Source of the DNA: Pieris napi
Taxonomy: Eukaryota > Arthropoda > Insecta > Lepidoptera > Pieridae
Direction: 5' to 3'
Assembly (NCBI RefSeq): GCF_905475465.1
Contig: NC_062241.1
Span: forward strand, 9,982,001-10,046,000
DNA: 64,000 bases
The notes under the pieces were generated by a model. That model saw only the letters and a program-made list of their open reading frames with translations, did no database searches and was not told where the DNA came from. How positions within the stretch are numbered: position 1 is the first letter of the stretch; every line of letters begins with the position of its first letter. The position numbers and the translations under genes were made by a program. Positions 10,179-22,900 of the stretch are shown piece by piece.

Positions 10179-11966
10179 ATATTGTATTGTTATTGTATTG
10201 AGCTTTATTTCAAATAAAAGTAAATTTTATTGAAGTTATACTTCTTTAGGCGCGTTATGAAAAATTGATGAGAGTGAAATTTTACGATGCGCGCGCACCG
10301 TGACACAAAATTAACAGAATGAAGTTGCCCACGGAAGATGCTACGGCATTTGACATAATTTAAAAACAACATTCGAATAATAATGGAATTTATGTTACAC
10401 TTAATGTAAGAGAATAATAATAAATATTTAATTTTTCAAATGTAAACTGAACTTTATTGACTATAATGACTCCTTTTCCAGTCTTTGATTATTTAATAAT
10501 TGTAATGAATTATTTGCATGCAATCAAAAACTATTTTTAATAATGCACACGCACCCTTTTTTTTAAATATTGGTATGTTAAGGAAAAACAAAAGAGAAGA
10601 GATATAAACATAAAAGTATGCCTTAGTGCATGCCAATTAAACTAAATTTTTTACTGTATATGTGGTTATTATTTTGTCAACAGAATTTTTCTAGTAAACA
10701 TGTACACTTATGAACGTCTACAGAAAAAAAGTTAAATTGATTCTTTAATTACATTTAATACCAGTCGGGGCGGGCAAGAAGAACTGGCAAGAAACTCTTC
10801 GCCACTCTTTATACCCGCTAAGTTTTGAGTCATACAAATTGTTTGAACCAGAAAAAATCAATCCCAAGGATTAGGATCATTTAAATATTCGTGAAATTAA
10901 TAATAAACTTTATTGATTAATTTACGTTTAACAAGAGTTTTGAATGTTTACATTATGTCTTTCATCACAATGTTTTACACTTCCACTGGTAAGGCTGAAA
11001 ATAATTTATTTTTAAAGAATATATTTGGTTAAATTAAATAAATATGAATCGACTCCATGGATTGGATCGTGACGGTCAAGGCCCGGTTTCACTTTGTAAT
11101 AACAAAAAGATTTTCACCGTTCGCTCTCTCGGCAGACGCGGTGAACTCGGTAGAAGTGTTTATTATGCAATCACATAAACATAACTACATAATGCACTAC
11201 AACAAAAAGTATTGTATCCTGTGGCTAATTATATGTAAAATTCGGCAAATTATAGAAATTATACTGACTTAAATTCCCAGGCTAACAAAATTACGAAAGT
11301 ACAACTTGTTTTGAAAATTTGAAACACAATAAAAATGTATTTATACAATATCGACAGCGTAGAAAATGATAAATTATATATAAGTTAGTTCTCTATGAAG
11401 AATGTTTGGTATATGAGTTTATTACAAAATTAAATTTGTGTTTTTGTTAGGTACTTTGTAGGTACTACGAGACTGTTGACGTTGTACATAATATCATTCA
11501 ATATCTATTTGAGGGTACTTATTTGATTTATATATATTTTATATTCTATATATCCTATAACCGGCTAAATTATTATATTAACCTTGCATTGCAACATAAG
11601 CGTGGCTAAATAAAGGAAGGAAGGTATTTTTATTTTCTTTAGTGACTGGTGGATACAAAAAGAAACAGTGGCGATGCAAATTTTAGAATGTTTGATAATT
11701 TTTCCTTATAGTATAGGTCTCTGTGTCTTTGGGTATAGAATTATAATAATAATAAATTATTGCAAAGAAAGTGGTACATTCAGATTGTTTAAATATAAAA
11801 AAAAAACACCGCACAATTGCTGCTTTCCACGTAGTTTTCCTTAATCATAAAAGCAAATAATTATTATTAATTAATTAACTAGAAAAATCCATTGTTGTAC
11901 AGCTAGGGTTCGAATGCGTCGTACGTCAGGTCAGGTCTGGTTTGTTAGTCTAGCGCCTAGTCTATG

Positions 11967-12041
11967 TTTTTTAAATAGCGGGGGCAAACGGGCAGGAGAC
12001 TCATATGATGTTAAACGATACCGCCGCCCATAGACACTTAC
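11967..12041 (-). mobile_element. LINE family A 3'-end fragment
   Basis: The minus strand reads GGGCGGCGGTATCGTTTAAC, then CTCCTGCCCGTTTGCCCCC and an A-rich end. This matches the last 70 bases of the LINE at 25456-28870. Truncated and non-coding. Confidence 0.65.
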
Positions 12042-12349
12042 ATTTCCAGAAGCGTCGCAATAAATATTTACATAGATGACATAACAGGAATTCGTTCGTT
12101 GCTTATAAAAAGGTTTGTTTAATGCTTTAATCTTGAAGAATTCAGATTCACTGAGGGTCCGAAGTGTAGCATAAATTTTGTAAGCTTTAGTTAACTAATG
12201 CTTGTCATGTCTGAGTATTAAGCGTACTTGTACATGTAATACTGGAATACTGAGAAAAATCCAAAACTTTGTATAATTTCAAAATTTTGAAAAAGAAACT
12301 TTTTTAGGCGCATGAGGGTAAACATTTTACGGATGAAACGCAATAATAA

Positions 12350-12425
12350 TAATATTAGCGTCACGAAGATGTGCAGCGTTTTTGTCGAAGAAAAGGGAGA
12401 GAGCGATTGAGAGGGAGTGAGAAAT
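12350..12425 (-). repeat. dispersed repeat, copy 1
   Basis: The minus strand shares TTTTCTTCGACAAAAACGCT and the following GCACATCTTCGTGAC with 23443-23512 (+), with a CTCTCT-rich stretch next to it in both. The element class is unknown. Confidence 0.6.
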
Positions 12426-12429
12426 GCCA

Positions 12430-15400
12430 CGTGTTTTGTTTTGTTGTTTTTTTTATCAAAGAAATAAATATAAAAAAAAAATAATTTGTATTAATTTTCG
12501 ACACTTAATATTTTAATGACAATTAAATTCCTAACATATCTTCCATTTTCCTCCCTCTAAGTTTCGGCAATCTAAAGTTTTAAATTTGTATAAATATGAA
12601 CAAGACTTAAAAATTACGCACTTTTTTCCATTTTTAATGCAAAATTACTAAATATAATTTCTAATTACAAGGAGACAACTTGCATTATCTATATACATTT
12701 CGTAAGTTGAAGAATGTTTTTTTATGTACATTAATTACAATGTGACACGAGACTTCTGTTGACAATGAACATATAATCATTCAATACCTATACTATTACG
12801 TGTATCAATGAGGGAGTGAAACGCTAGAATATAATTCTACTGGGTTCTTTCTGCCAACTTCTGCACCCTTACTTTGTAACATACAATAACGACTGCGATA
12901 CCAAACCCGACGTTTTTGTATGCAAGATCGATGTTCTCTCAATACCCGTGCAACCAACGCACAGATCCTCGAAACAGTAAGGTCGCTCCGTGAAGCCTGC
13001 GAAGGGAGCTTCTGGAAGGAGCAAGGCTGGCTTAATTAGCCAGGACTTCATGTACAACCCACCAAACGAGCGTCTAATTGCGCAAATTAAGTCCACACTA
13101 AATATATACATACATACCCGAGCAATCTATAGGTAATAAAATCTTAAAATTTTAAAATTCCTCCTCCTTACGCGACAAGACACAAAATTGTTCCATGTGC
13201 CTCGTACGAACTCGAATTACCTGCATAATTTTCCAATGTTTCGGGTTTTATCTATGACACTAATTATGAGAATATTGATATTTTCTTCCTTACCAAAGAA
13301 GATGTGAGAAAGTAGAAGCGTATAATTAAGGAATAAGTTGAAGAGGCGGGAAGACTCTGATTTTGTTTAAGCAGTGATTTGAAATATTGAGTATTATTTG
13401 TTGTTTTAAATGTTAATTTCTTTATATAGTTTTGTCTATGAATGTACTTATTTGTTTTCTGTCTAAGTGTTTTGTATTATAATAAGTATGTTAGCTGAAA
13501 GATTACTTTTAATTAAATAAATAAAATAAGGATCTTATGGAAAAACAGCCCATAATACCAGCTATTTGTGGTACGTAAATGAACGTAGTTTTTCCTTGTC
13601 GCCGTTGATATCAAATGGTATTTCTATTATAGATTTCTAAAATAATAAATTTTACTTTAATCTAATTTGCGCCACAATATCAAGTGAAACCTGGTGGAAA
13701 TTGTCATCGAATCAAAAGCGAGAAAGCATAAAAGAGGCTGTCAGGCGTTAAACGGAAGATACATTAATGAAAGTACCGCCGTGACTGCGTTTAATATTTT
13801 AAATGTTTTAGATATAATAATAAAAATAATAATAATAATAAAATACACATATATTCATATTATTGAAACTTATATATAAAACGTATTGAACTGATTTAAA
13901 TTAAAGTTTTATTTATGTTACATTTAATAATATTCTAGTTTTAGTTATTTGCACTTCTTTGCTTACTGCAAATATAATTATAAAATGTATTTGATTTTAC
14001 CTTACATTACATTATTCTCTCTCTGCACCTAGTGGGTGGCCGTCCAACATACTTTACACGTTATTAATTAATATAACATAAAATCTACATACTAAAATTA
14101 GTGTAATATGAAGGGTCGAGAGCGACCATTGTCTGCCGGTATGTCAAATCCAATATTTTTTTAAATACTTAGCGCTCTTGACTCTGATTTTATTAGAATC
14201 TACGTAAGAATCAATTAAATTAATACTCTTCGATCCAAATTCGTTTGCTTGTCACAATATCTCATATATCTACTGTCCCGACGGTTTGGGTGCGTTTAGC
14301 AAGCATGGTCACGAAATGACCCGTTTACCCGGTTGACCCAATCGATCTAGTCATTGTGTGACCTAATTTACTATGAGTTATATCTATTATGTTACAAACT
14401 ATTGATATTTTTGAAACTCGTTTAAGTTAGTATTTTAACGCATTTCAAAATATAATGTTGAGTCTTGATACACTATTCCGATGGTTTGACTTCATATTTA
14501 TAGTTACTTTTTTTCCAGATATTGGAGCCACTGAACTAATTCTAGGGAGATCTGTACATCAGGGTACTCCGCTCTTCCAATGGTTTAATGAAATAGTAAC
14601 TTAACAATAATTGAAACCAAAATTTCACAGCCCACTACATTCAACTGCCCAAGTGTCACCAGTCTAGTAAAAGTCTCTGGGCCCATATACCAAGGTAGAG
14701 ACTGTAGGTGATGGAAGCAGCTTAAAGTCACCTGCCACACCTGGAGCGCGTTGGAGGAGGAGCGCCTTTAAAAGTACTCCATGCATTCTTTCATATAATC
14801 TACGGTTAAATTAGAAACTATACGGAAAAGTAGAACTAAAATGTAATAAAGTTGTTCACATTACCCACATTTAATATAAACCGTAACTAAAAATGTAATA
14901 AACGAAACCTAGATTGTTCTTTAAATCTAGGTAAGATCCGTAAATATGTGAAAGCAATGTTAATGTGAGCTTTTACTTCAAAAGTTTCATTTTAAACGTA
15001 TTAATACAGGGGTGAAAATGTAAATAGACGCTTTCTATTGTTCGTAAGGAGTTTCGCTTGGTGGTCAAACGAATCTTAGTATAATTAGAATGCTTCTTTT
15101 TGGATAACGACTATGTTCAACCAGTGAAACGGTAACGGCCGGGACGTTTTTTAATATATAAGGATAATAATTAGTGAAACACTCCATGCCCTATTGGGAG
15201 ACCAGCACTTCAGTACAATTTTATTATTAAATTTACAATATCCCCGACTTTTGTGGTATGGGAACTTATTTTATACACAAATTTGTACAAAAGTTTATAT
15301 ACATATTTAGGAAATATCTTAATATATATTACTATTCCTATTCTATATTCGTACGCTCTTATTGCAGTGTGACGCATTTCACTATCTTACTGCAAATATC

Positions 15401-16136
15401 TGCTAAATAGTAATATAGTGGAAGTAGTAAGTACTATATTATATATATAGTATAAGTTACTATCTACCTATTATTACATATTACAAATTATTAGTTTATA
15501 TTATATTTATTAAGTTTATATTAGTTTATATTATTAAGTTCGAATTTCAACGAAGTAGTTGCTTCGGTAGCAGTTAACGTAATAATAATAAATTTATCAT
15601 TGACTTCGCTATGTTAAAACATTTTAGCAGATTTAAACAACACAGAGCAGAGTTTGCCTAATGGTTATCTAACCATTAATTATCAACCTTATTATTTTAT
15701 TTTATTTTAAACAGAGAACACATAACATAGAAAACAAGATATATTATAAAGACACGATTTTAATGTTGAAATATTCTTCTTAATAGTCGTCAGGAAAAAG
15801 GCTCTTATCAAGTTCGTAAGCAAAAAATAACACTCTACAAAGTGAGGTGTTTATTGTATTATGCATTATAAAACAAATTTAAATAGATTACCTACTCTGT
15901 TGTGAAAGAGAAAGTACTAAAATGAAATGCTATTGTTTCGTTACGTAAGAAAGCGTAAGAACGCAAATTGTACCTTTCGAATTGAAAACAGTGTTTTTAT
16001 GTAAACTTATATATGTATTATGATTACAGAACATATTGCTGTCAAGAATACAAATAAATATAATTTTGGTATCTGATTTATGTTTATGGAGCAAATTAAA
16101 ATGTGCAAAAAGTATAACACAACCCAGTAATAAATA
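12430..16136. other. long gene-free AT-rich stretch
   Basis: No gene that I can support. Around 12860-13090 a moderately GC-rich block resembles coding remnants of a retroelement but has stops in each frame. AAT-rich microsatellite lies at about 13818-13845, and AT-rich direct repeats of TTAGTTTATATTA at about 15490-15540. Nothing else seen. Confidence 0.45.
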
Positions 16137-16260
16137 TTTATTTACAATTCATTACCTTTAACATAACAAGCGATTTCTTCCAGGCAACCCTAGTACGGAA
16201 AAAACAGCTGAGGGTAAAGTACAAGAAATGAATAAATAATTAACAAAAATACATAAAGTT
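16137..16260 (-). mobile_element. dispersed repeat E (LINE 3'-end-like), degraded
   Basis: On the minus strand the core CTAGGGTTGCCTGGAAGAAA with TCGCTT is shared with 53085-53290 and 59131-59310. Outside that core the copy is strongly diverged. Confidence 0.5.
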
Positions 16261-17117
16261 GAAAACTAGAAATATAAATATAATAGAAATATTCTAAAAC
16301 AAAACTAAAATCTAAAATTATGATTTATGTTCTAATATCGCTTGTATATATTTTAATATTTCAATAATACGACGATTTTGTTTCGATTATAAATAAAATG
16401 TATGAATAAATATTCAGTTTCCAACACTTCATATATTTTATAACAGTGTGGTCAATCAGTAAAATGGTAAACAAACATATTGTCCTTCGAGTCAACCTCT
16501 AGTCGAGCTTAAAGGCTTTTTGTATTACAATTTCCCTTTTTATTTTTATAGATGTACAAAGAGTTTACTGGTTAATAGAAATCTGTGTAAATCGTGCTCA
16601 GTTCACAGGCAAAATATTTTTTATATTATTGTCGTGAGATAAATGGTAAAAGTGCGCAATTAGAGCGAAATTGATCATAGCGATACAACATCTTATGGAG
16701 ATTTTTATATGGTATTTGATATTTTTTTATTACTATGTTTTAACTACCTATATATTATGTATGAGAAAAAATATAGTATAGTTAATTATTTCAAATAAAA
16801 AATATTATCTACATTAATATAATACTACCAATTCTCAATTGTTTATTAAAGCTATTCAATGTTCCGAACATTATTATTGCAATAATGAGTATTATTCAGT
16901 TGTCAAAAAAATATTCGTTTGCCCTTTTGAATCGGGAGAAATCAGTTCGTTGAAGAAAAGCATTTTCACCGAGGTCACGGCATTAAGCTGCGATGGCGAA
17001 TTAAGATAAACCGACAAATGACAGTCGCATGTAATTATGTCGCTCGTTAGTCGTGACCAACTTGAAATTGCCATTGCATTAGAGAGCAGGGAGCTATGGT
17101 GCATCTACTATCAAAAC

Positions 17118-17154
17118 TATATCAGAACGTTCAGCTCGCCGCCGGCGCTCAGTC
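17118..17154 (+). promoter_or_regulatory. TATA box and initiator
   Basis: TATAT at 17118-17122 lies 33 bases before an arthropod-type initiator TCAGTC whose A is at 17151. Transcription from there would give a 57-base leader to ATG 17208. It would also exclude the in-frame ATG at 17037 from the mRNA, which decides the start codon choice. Confidence 0.6.
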
Positions 17155-17207
17155 TACGCGCGCCTTACCTGCGCGCTTACACGCGAACGAAAGTGAAATC
17201 GACTACA

Positions 17208-18797
17208 ATGATAGCAATACTCGCGGCTTGCTTGTTCTCTGTAGCGGTTGCTATTCCAAACGATCAAATTGAAAAGTATGAAAATAAAGTGAGAACTTAC
17301 CAACTGGATGTTCCTGGAAGCAACCCTATTACGATAATTGAAACTGGGGGAGGGGACGATTTGCCGGGAAAATGGGATCCAATAGCAAAAAGTGATGATG
17401 ATCTGGTTATTAAAAATCTAATGACTCATGTCGTACATGATGTAGACGGAAATCGACCTCGGTGTTATGGACCTTCTTGCCAAGAGGGGTTCGTAGAGGA
17501 TGAAGGTCCACAGGAGTTTGAGGAGAAGTTAAAAGAGTTTGGCGATTTTTCCAACGAACGCCTCCAGGCAATAGCCGCTTTAGCGGCTAAGCTAAAAAAA
17601 CAGAAAACCAAAGATAGATTCTCAAATATAAATGGCGAAGAAGCGGACAGTGATAATAATGGGCAGGTATTTACTTCCTGGAATAGGTTGAAAGTGAAAC
17701 AACATAAACATCCATACGACGACAAAGATGGATGGGTGACATTAGAGCCCATAGCATGGTCTTCAAGTAAAATTTCTAAATGGAAACCCAACGTCAAAAA
17801 GCAGAAACCAACCTATTGGAATGATGATGAAGATACGAAATATTCATCAGACGATAATTATTCAAGTTACCAGGATTCAGAGAGTGACAGCAGTAAATAT
17901 ACCTATAATTATGCTCAGAAGAAACCTACTTTGAGTCGCCCCGGGTTTATAAATAATAAATTACACATACCACCCGAATATGATATGGAGGTTCCATCTA
18001 AACCTACATGGAACAAGAAAAGGCCGACAATACAGCACTCTATGGATAGCCCTCAAATGACAATGCTCAATTTACAATCATCATGGTCTCCAGACGATAG
18101 TAGACATCCTAACAAACCTAATTGCGACAAAGACATTCATCATAACGACGATAACTCTTACTATGGATCATCAGATTCAGTAATAACCGATTCTCGACCG
18201 TCTAATTTCCCTTATAACTACGAAGCTCTTCATCAATCTTCTATGCAAAGACGTCCAATGCGTCGCCCTACGCAAGTGATATATGCAGATGAACCAGATG
18301 AAGAACGACTTTCAAGACCTCCATATGGCGATGGACAATGGGTTCTCTTATCTACTACTAAGGGATATAGAAACAAGAAACGCCACCGAGCTCTTGATTT
18401 ATCTGAAGAGAACATGGTACCAACAATAACATCTCACCAATCTGTCTCCTTGACAGTTTTGCCATCTGATGACGCTCACACAAATATGACAACTTCACAC
18501 GGCGGCCTACTAGAGGTGGAGAAGAGTTTTCAAACAGTAGAAGAATCTAAGCGTGATATGGATAAGAAGTATGATTTACAGACGGAGACATCAGATGAGA
18601 GACCTGTTAAAAAGAAAGTATTAAAAAAGAAAGTTCTAACAACAAGTTCCCCAGATAGTGCGACAGTTCTAGCTGCGGTAGGCGCTGGTATGCTCCCAGC
18701 AACAATGGCTATGGTTGTTCCAATGATGTTAGGAAAGAAACGACGAAGACGGGATATTTACGGTCCCCAATTATACCAACTACAACCAAATGAGTAG
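17208..18797 (+). CDS. secreted low-complexity protein, 529 residues, intronless coding region
   Basis: The start at 17208 (ctacaATG) is chosen over the upstream in-frame ATG at 17037 because it yields a clean signal peptide (MIAILAACLFSVAVA, cleavage likely before IPND) and fits the TATA/initiator spacing. The mature protein is hydrophilic and rich in Asp, Ser, Lys, Asn, Tyr and Pro, with acidic/Ser tracts around residues 210-240 and no globular domain that I recognise. Near the C-terminus, residues about 485-509 form a hydrophobic Gly/Ala/Met/Val segment, followed by KKRRRR and a 14-residue tail ending LQPNE. The basic run could be a proprotein-convertase site or a membrane-flanking charge cluster. 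Unlike the other complete genes here, its coding region has no intron. A cuticle or extracellular-matrix role is possible but is inference. A poly(A) signal follows at 18893. Confidence 0.85.
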   Translation: MIAILAACLFSVAVAIPNDQIEKYENKVRTYQLDVPGSNPITIIETGGGDDLPGKWDPIAKSDDDLVIKNLMTHVVHDVDGNRPRCYGPSCQEGFVEDEGPQEFEEKLKEFGDFSNERLQAIAALAAKLKKQKTKDRFSNINGEEADSDNNGQVFTSWNRLKVKQHKHPYDDKDGWVTLEPIAWSSSKISKWKPNVKKQKPTYWNDDEDTKYSSDDNYSSYQDSESDSSKYTYNYAQKKPTLSRPGFINNKLHIPPEYDMEVPSKPTWNKKRPTIQHSMDSPQMTMLNLQSSWSPDDSRHPNKPNCDKDIHHNDDNSYYGSSDSVITDSRPSNFPYNYEALHQSSMQRRPMRRPTQVIYADEPDEERLSRPPYGDGQWVLLSTTKGYRNKKRHRALDLSEENMVPTITSHQSVSLTVLPSDDAHTNMTTSHGGLLEVEKSFQTVEESKRDMDKKYDLQTETSDERPVKKKVLKKKVLTTSSPDSATVLAAVGAGMLPATMAMVVPMMLGKKRRRRDIYGPQLYQLQPNE

Positions 18798-18892
18798 AAT
18801 TTGTAAGTTCCAAAAATGCGTGACTGTGATTGTAAAACTGTGTGTATGTTCACAATTATTTATTATGTAGTTAAGTACTTATATTTAAGGTA

Positions 18893-18898
18893 AATAAA
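18893..18898 (+). promoter_or_regulatory. poly(A) signal of the 529-residue gene
   Basis: AATAAA lies 96 bases after the stop codon of the gene at 17208-18797. Confidence 0.6.
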
Positions 18899-18899
18899 A

Positions 18900-19796
18900 C
18901 GAATATTATGAAAGTTAATTAACATGTTTTAATAAATAAAATAACAAAAGTAAAGCTATTTACATAATTAGCATGTAGTGAATGTTACTTTCTATTTAAT
19001 TGCAATAACAACGACAGAATAATGTTTTAATTGTAATTATACATAAGTGTTTCTTAGAATACATTACACATCATTGTAATTTAAGTTATGCTTACATTAC
19101 CGTTTTGAAGGGTTCCTACGTATTAATTAAGAACTTCCTCAAACAAACAGCTGAAAAATTTCCAAAATTTCATATTGAAATTAATAAAATCTTGTATGAT
19201 GAAAATATAAAATATAGCATATTTAACATCATTTAACGATTGTTTTCCTTGAGAAAGTACGAAATAACGGATACATTTTTCACACACCTTAGATACGTAA
19301 TCTTGTCATTAAAATTTGCATTAAATTTGCTTATATTTGTAATGGGCGGAATAAAGACAAATATGAAAAAAAACATTTACTTTTTGAAAAGTATGTCATT
19401 ATAAAAATTGATTATGAGATACTCATTAAATACAAGCTGGTCCAACGACCAACTAAAGCCTTTTACATTCCATTACTAATCATCAATCATCGGTTTAGAC
19501 TTTTGTCACCACGTTTGATAAGATTTTGTGTATATCGTATACATATTTTGTTGTTATGGTTTGTTCATCATCTTCATAATCATGTCAGGTACATCTATGC
19601 CGGTATAAAAAAGTCCAACCCGGTATAAAAATCTACCCCAGGATATATGTTGAGGACTATAACGCGACCCCAAGACTTTCCACTGACATTGGAGTCACAG
19701 CTAATATAAAACGTTATTTGCTATTCCTGAAGGATTATGTGTTCCTTAGACCATAGAGTTGTTTATGAGATTCAATTTTTTCGTTATTTCTTTGTA
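18900..19796. other. intergenic between convergent genes
   Basis: AT-rich spacer between the 3' ends of the 529-residue gene (+) and the four-TM gene (-). I see no coding exon, RNA gene or clear repeat. Confidence 0.5.
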
Positions 19797-19802
19797 TTTA
19801 TT
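19797..19802 (-). promoter_or_regulatory. poly(A) signal of the four-TM gene
   Basis: TTTATT on the plus strand is AATAAA on the minus strand, about 150 bases beyond the stop codon at 19954. Confidence 0.5.
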
Positions 19803-19953
19803 GCCTTTACGTGAGGGCTGTTAGTACTCAGTGTACTACATGTAAAAGTTTTGTGTAATTATATTATACTTTCATTTTACAGTGTATAAAAATTTTGTGA
19901 AACTGCGTTTTACTTTTCGATATTTTTATGTTTCAGATTGGATTTAATCTATT

Positions 19954-22900
19954 TCATGTATTATATTTGTAGAGTGCTTCCCCAGGACGAGTGTAGATAT
20001 TTCCAGTTCTAATTGCTTCCATCAGATACTTGACGCTGAATAGACAAGTTATCAGGAGCACTGAAATAAAAAAAAAATAATTGTTAAACATATTAGCTTT
20101 TCGGTATTTTTAACTCTTTGAAAACACAATGTAGCTATAGACAGTAGGTAATTATCAAGGCGTATAACCCAGAGGTCCCGGATTTAATTTGCAACGAAAA
20201 AACGGTTTCAAGGTACAGATACCGGCAAACATCTTGAACAAATATCCTCGCCTGCGCTAAAGCGATTTTTAGGTATCACTGAGGGGCGGGGGGGCTGTGT
20301 CGCGCGACGGCGGGAGAGTGACGTGTCGATCGCATTATCGTATCGTATTAGTAGATCAGTTGACGTTTGTGTTTACGATGTGCAAACTTTCCCCCACTCC
20401 CTTGTTTAATGCTCAAGAAGTGTGCCGGTATCTGTACAGAAGATTTTATTACACATATATTACGAGCCTTTGATGCCATGGCCTTACCGGCCTTAGACGG
20501 CGTCCAGCGCTTACATGACGTGAAAATAAGGAAAATGTAGTTTGGGGTCTAAGCACCATATATCTGTTTTAGTAATAAGTTTCCTTTAAAGAGATTTCAG
20601 TTTTCTGGTTATAATCAAGGAATTGCTGACAACGAGTAGCAAAGGACCGGAGTATGAATTCACAACCTCGGAGTTGGTCGCACAGTAAATCTATTGATTT
20701 AGTGCTAACATTTCAAATACAGTAGAATCGTCTACACAATAACCTGATCACCGATAAAATATACAAACCATCAGATGCAAATATAAGTCCTAGCTGTATC
20801 CAGCCTGCGGTAATGGCTTCCCAAACTATTAATCCAATTGTGAAGAATATGTGGAAGAAACTGTAGATGAAGAAAGTTGTTATACAGCACTCGTTTACCT
20901 GAAACATTGAAGTGTCAAAATTAAATACAGATAGCTAAAACTTCGATTTTGTTCGGAGTAGAGACTCTTGGGCCGTGGGTTCAAGTGCACAGGTGCTGAT
21001 TAAAGATTTAAGTTGGCGCCTGGTAGATAGTACCGGTTACCCCAGAGCTGGTGCTTTCCTCGCTCAATGAATAAGTACAGAAATACAGCGAGGAAATGCT
21101 ACCAGCGTTAAAGGTACACTGCCACAGGGACCAGTTCAAACAGCAATGTTAGTCTAATTGACTAAGCGTGCATTTTCTTTATTTGTGCGCAATTAGCATT
21201 TACTCTTGTGAAAGCAAACATCGTGAGCAAACCGGAATGTCTCAAAACCCAAGACCTCTTTAAGACAAAGATGATCGAAGAAACGGATGCAAAGACCCAT
21301 ATAGGGACGCCACTACATTTTTATTATTTTTTTTATATATTTCAAAAGAACCTTAGAACACTATCAGACATTTAATATCACTAAATCAACGCTTTTACAC
21401 ACACATAAATACACACCCACACCCTACACGCTCTCTGTATATATTATTGTTTGTAAACTTTTAATTGGCGTTTCGATTCCAAAACAATTTTGTAAGGTTT
21501 TTCTAAATACTTATTATTCTCAAAAATGTTTTGTTTTGATCTGGGTTGAATTTTTCGACCTGGACCTGATAAGTCCGTGTTTTTATTTTCATAAAGGCAC
21601 AGTTTACGTGAATATAATATAACATATTAATTATATATTCCTGTCTCTACAATATGATAGGTATTCGAGTTATCCCATAAAAGATACAGAAATTATTTAC
21701 TATCAACAGAGCAGGAGGTACCCTCAGGTCGTTCACCCTATGCAGTAATGATCAACCTTTTGGTTATTTGTGGTCTGACTAACAAAAAAAAACCTCGCCA
21801 TATTACGGAAAATAATTGGAGCTAATTTCTTCAAATGGCAATAATCTTTTACTTTTAAAGAAGTTAATTCTACAATACTATAAGAATAAACTAATTGCTC
21901 TTGTATATTAAACTTTATTCCTACTTTATTGTATTAAAATATTGTTGCACTAGCCAATTTGAATGTGTATGACTTAGTGTTGCTATAATCATAGTTAATT
22001 TAGCGCCTGCAGAGTAGGTTTTTTATTTATTTGGTCAGGCTTTCGAAGCTGGTATCTCCTAAAATGCATTCTTCCTGTACATTTAAATGACAAAAAATAC
22101 TCATAAAGTTGTACAACTAGTGGCCTTATTTGTTACCCCATACCCAATTGTCTAGTTGGGTATAGGAATATAAAATAAGAAACGTAACCACGGTGCGTTT
22201 TAATTGGTTGTGATTAGCCAATATCATCTCTAGTCCAATCACAGACACGCTACGTCTTTCCATTTGACCAATCACAGTGGAACGAAACGCGCTATCATCA
22301 TTCTCCCGAAAATTTTGATAATCACGTGGCCTATAATCAATTTAAATAAAACTGAAAATAATTGTTACACTGACTACATTGGTATATCCTTTCACACCAA
22401 ATAAATTATATTTATTTTAACATATAATATAAGGATGCATGTACAACGATTTTATAATATAATGGTGTAGATAAAATAATGTGTTGGCCAGCCCTGATTG
22501 ATAATGTGTAGGTTTGAAACACCTTGTAGTCAGACATCAGCAAAAACGACTATACGATAATAATTACAGTATTCGTTTTTGTAAAAGATGAAAGCATAAG
22601 ATAACATTAAATTATAAGTATATATATTTTTATTTATATCTCAACAACAAACATTATTTTTGGACTCGATCTTCAAATGTTTTAATATTTATAAAAGCAC
22701 GGATCTCTGGTTTTCTTCTTATGATTACAAACAGAGGATAAGTTCATGAATTGTTAACAAAGGCGATTGTAACAAGGATATGGAATATATTACCTTGTAA
22801 GCTCCAACAGTAAATATAAGTCCGAACATAAATAATAATAGTCCAATTATGATATATGTTAAGTAATATATCATTATGACAATAGTGACTAAGTCCTTTT

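Larger units (their letters stand above)
9131..11966. other. gene-free stretch with two small hairpins
   Basis: No supported gene. Perfect inverted repeats are at 9713-9752 and 10130-10178 (listed separately). Sequence near 10755-10850 (GGCAAGAAGAACTGGCAAGA) looks like LINE 3'-end material but is too short to assign. The rest is AT-rich and unremarkable. Confidence 0.45.

Noticed and set aside
12869..13111. 80-codon minus-strand frame in a GC-richer block
   Set aside because: Looks like retroelement debris in the opposite strand; no start context, domain or splice sites.
17037..17207. In-frame N-terminal extension of the 529-residue protein from ATG 17037
   Set aside because: It overlaps the TATA/initiator pair, has no coding look, and would bury the signal peptide 57 residues inside the protein.
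20744..20768. Alternative donor AG/gttatt for exon 3 of the four-TM gene
   Set aside because: It would put the last exon in a frame that stops after 17 codons; the donor at 20768 gives a continuous fourth membrane segment and tail.
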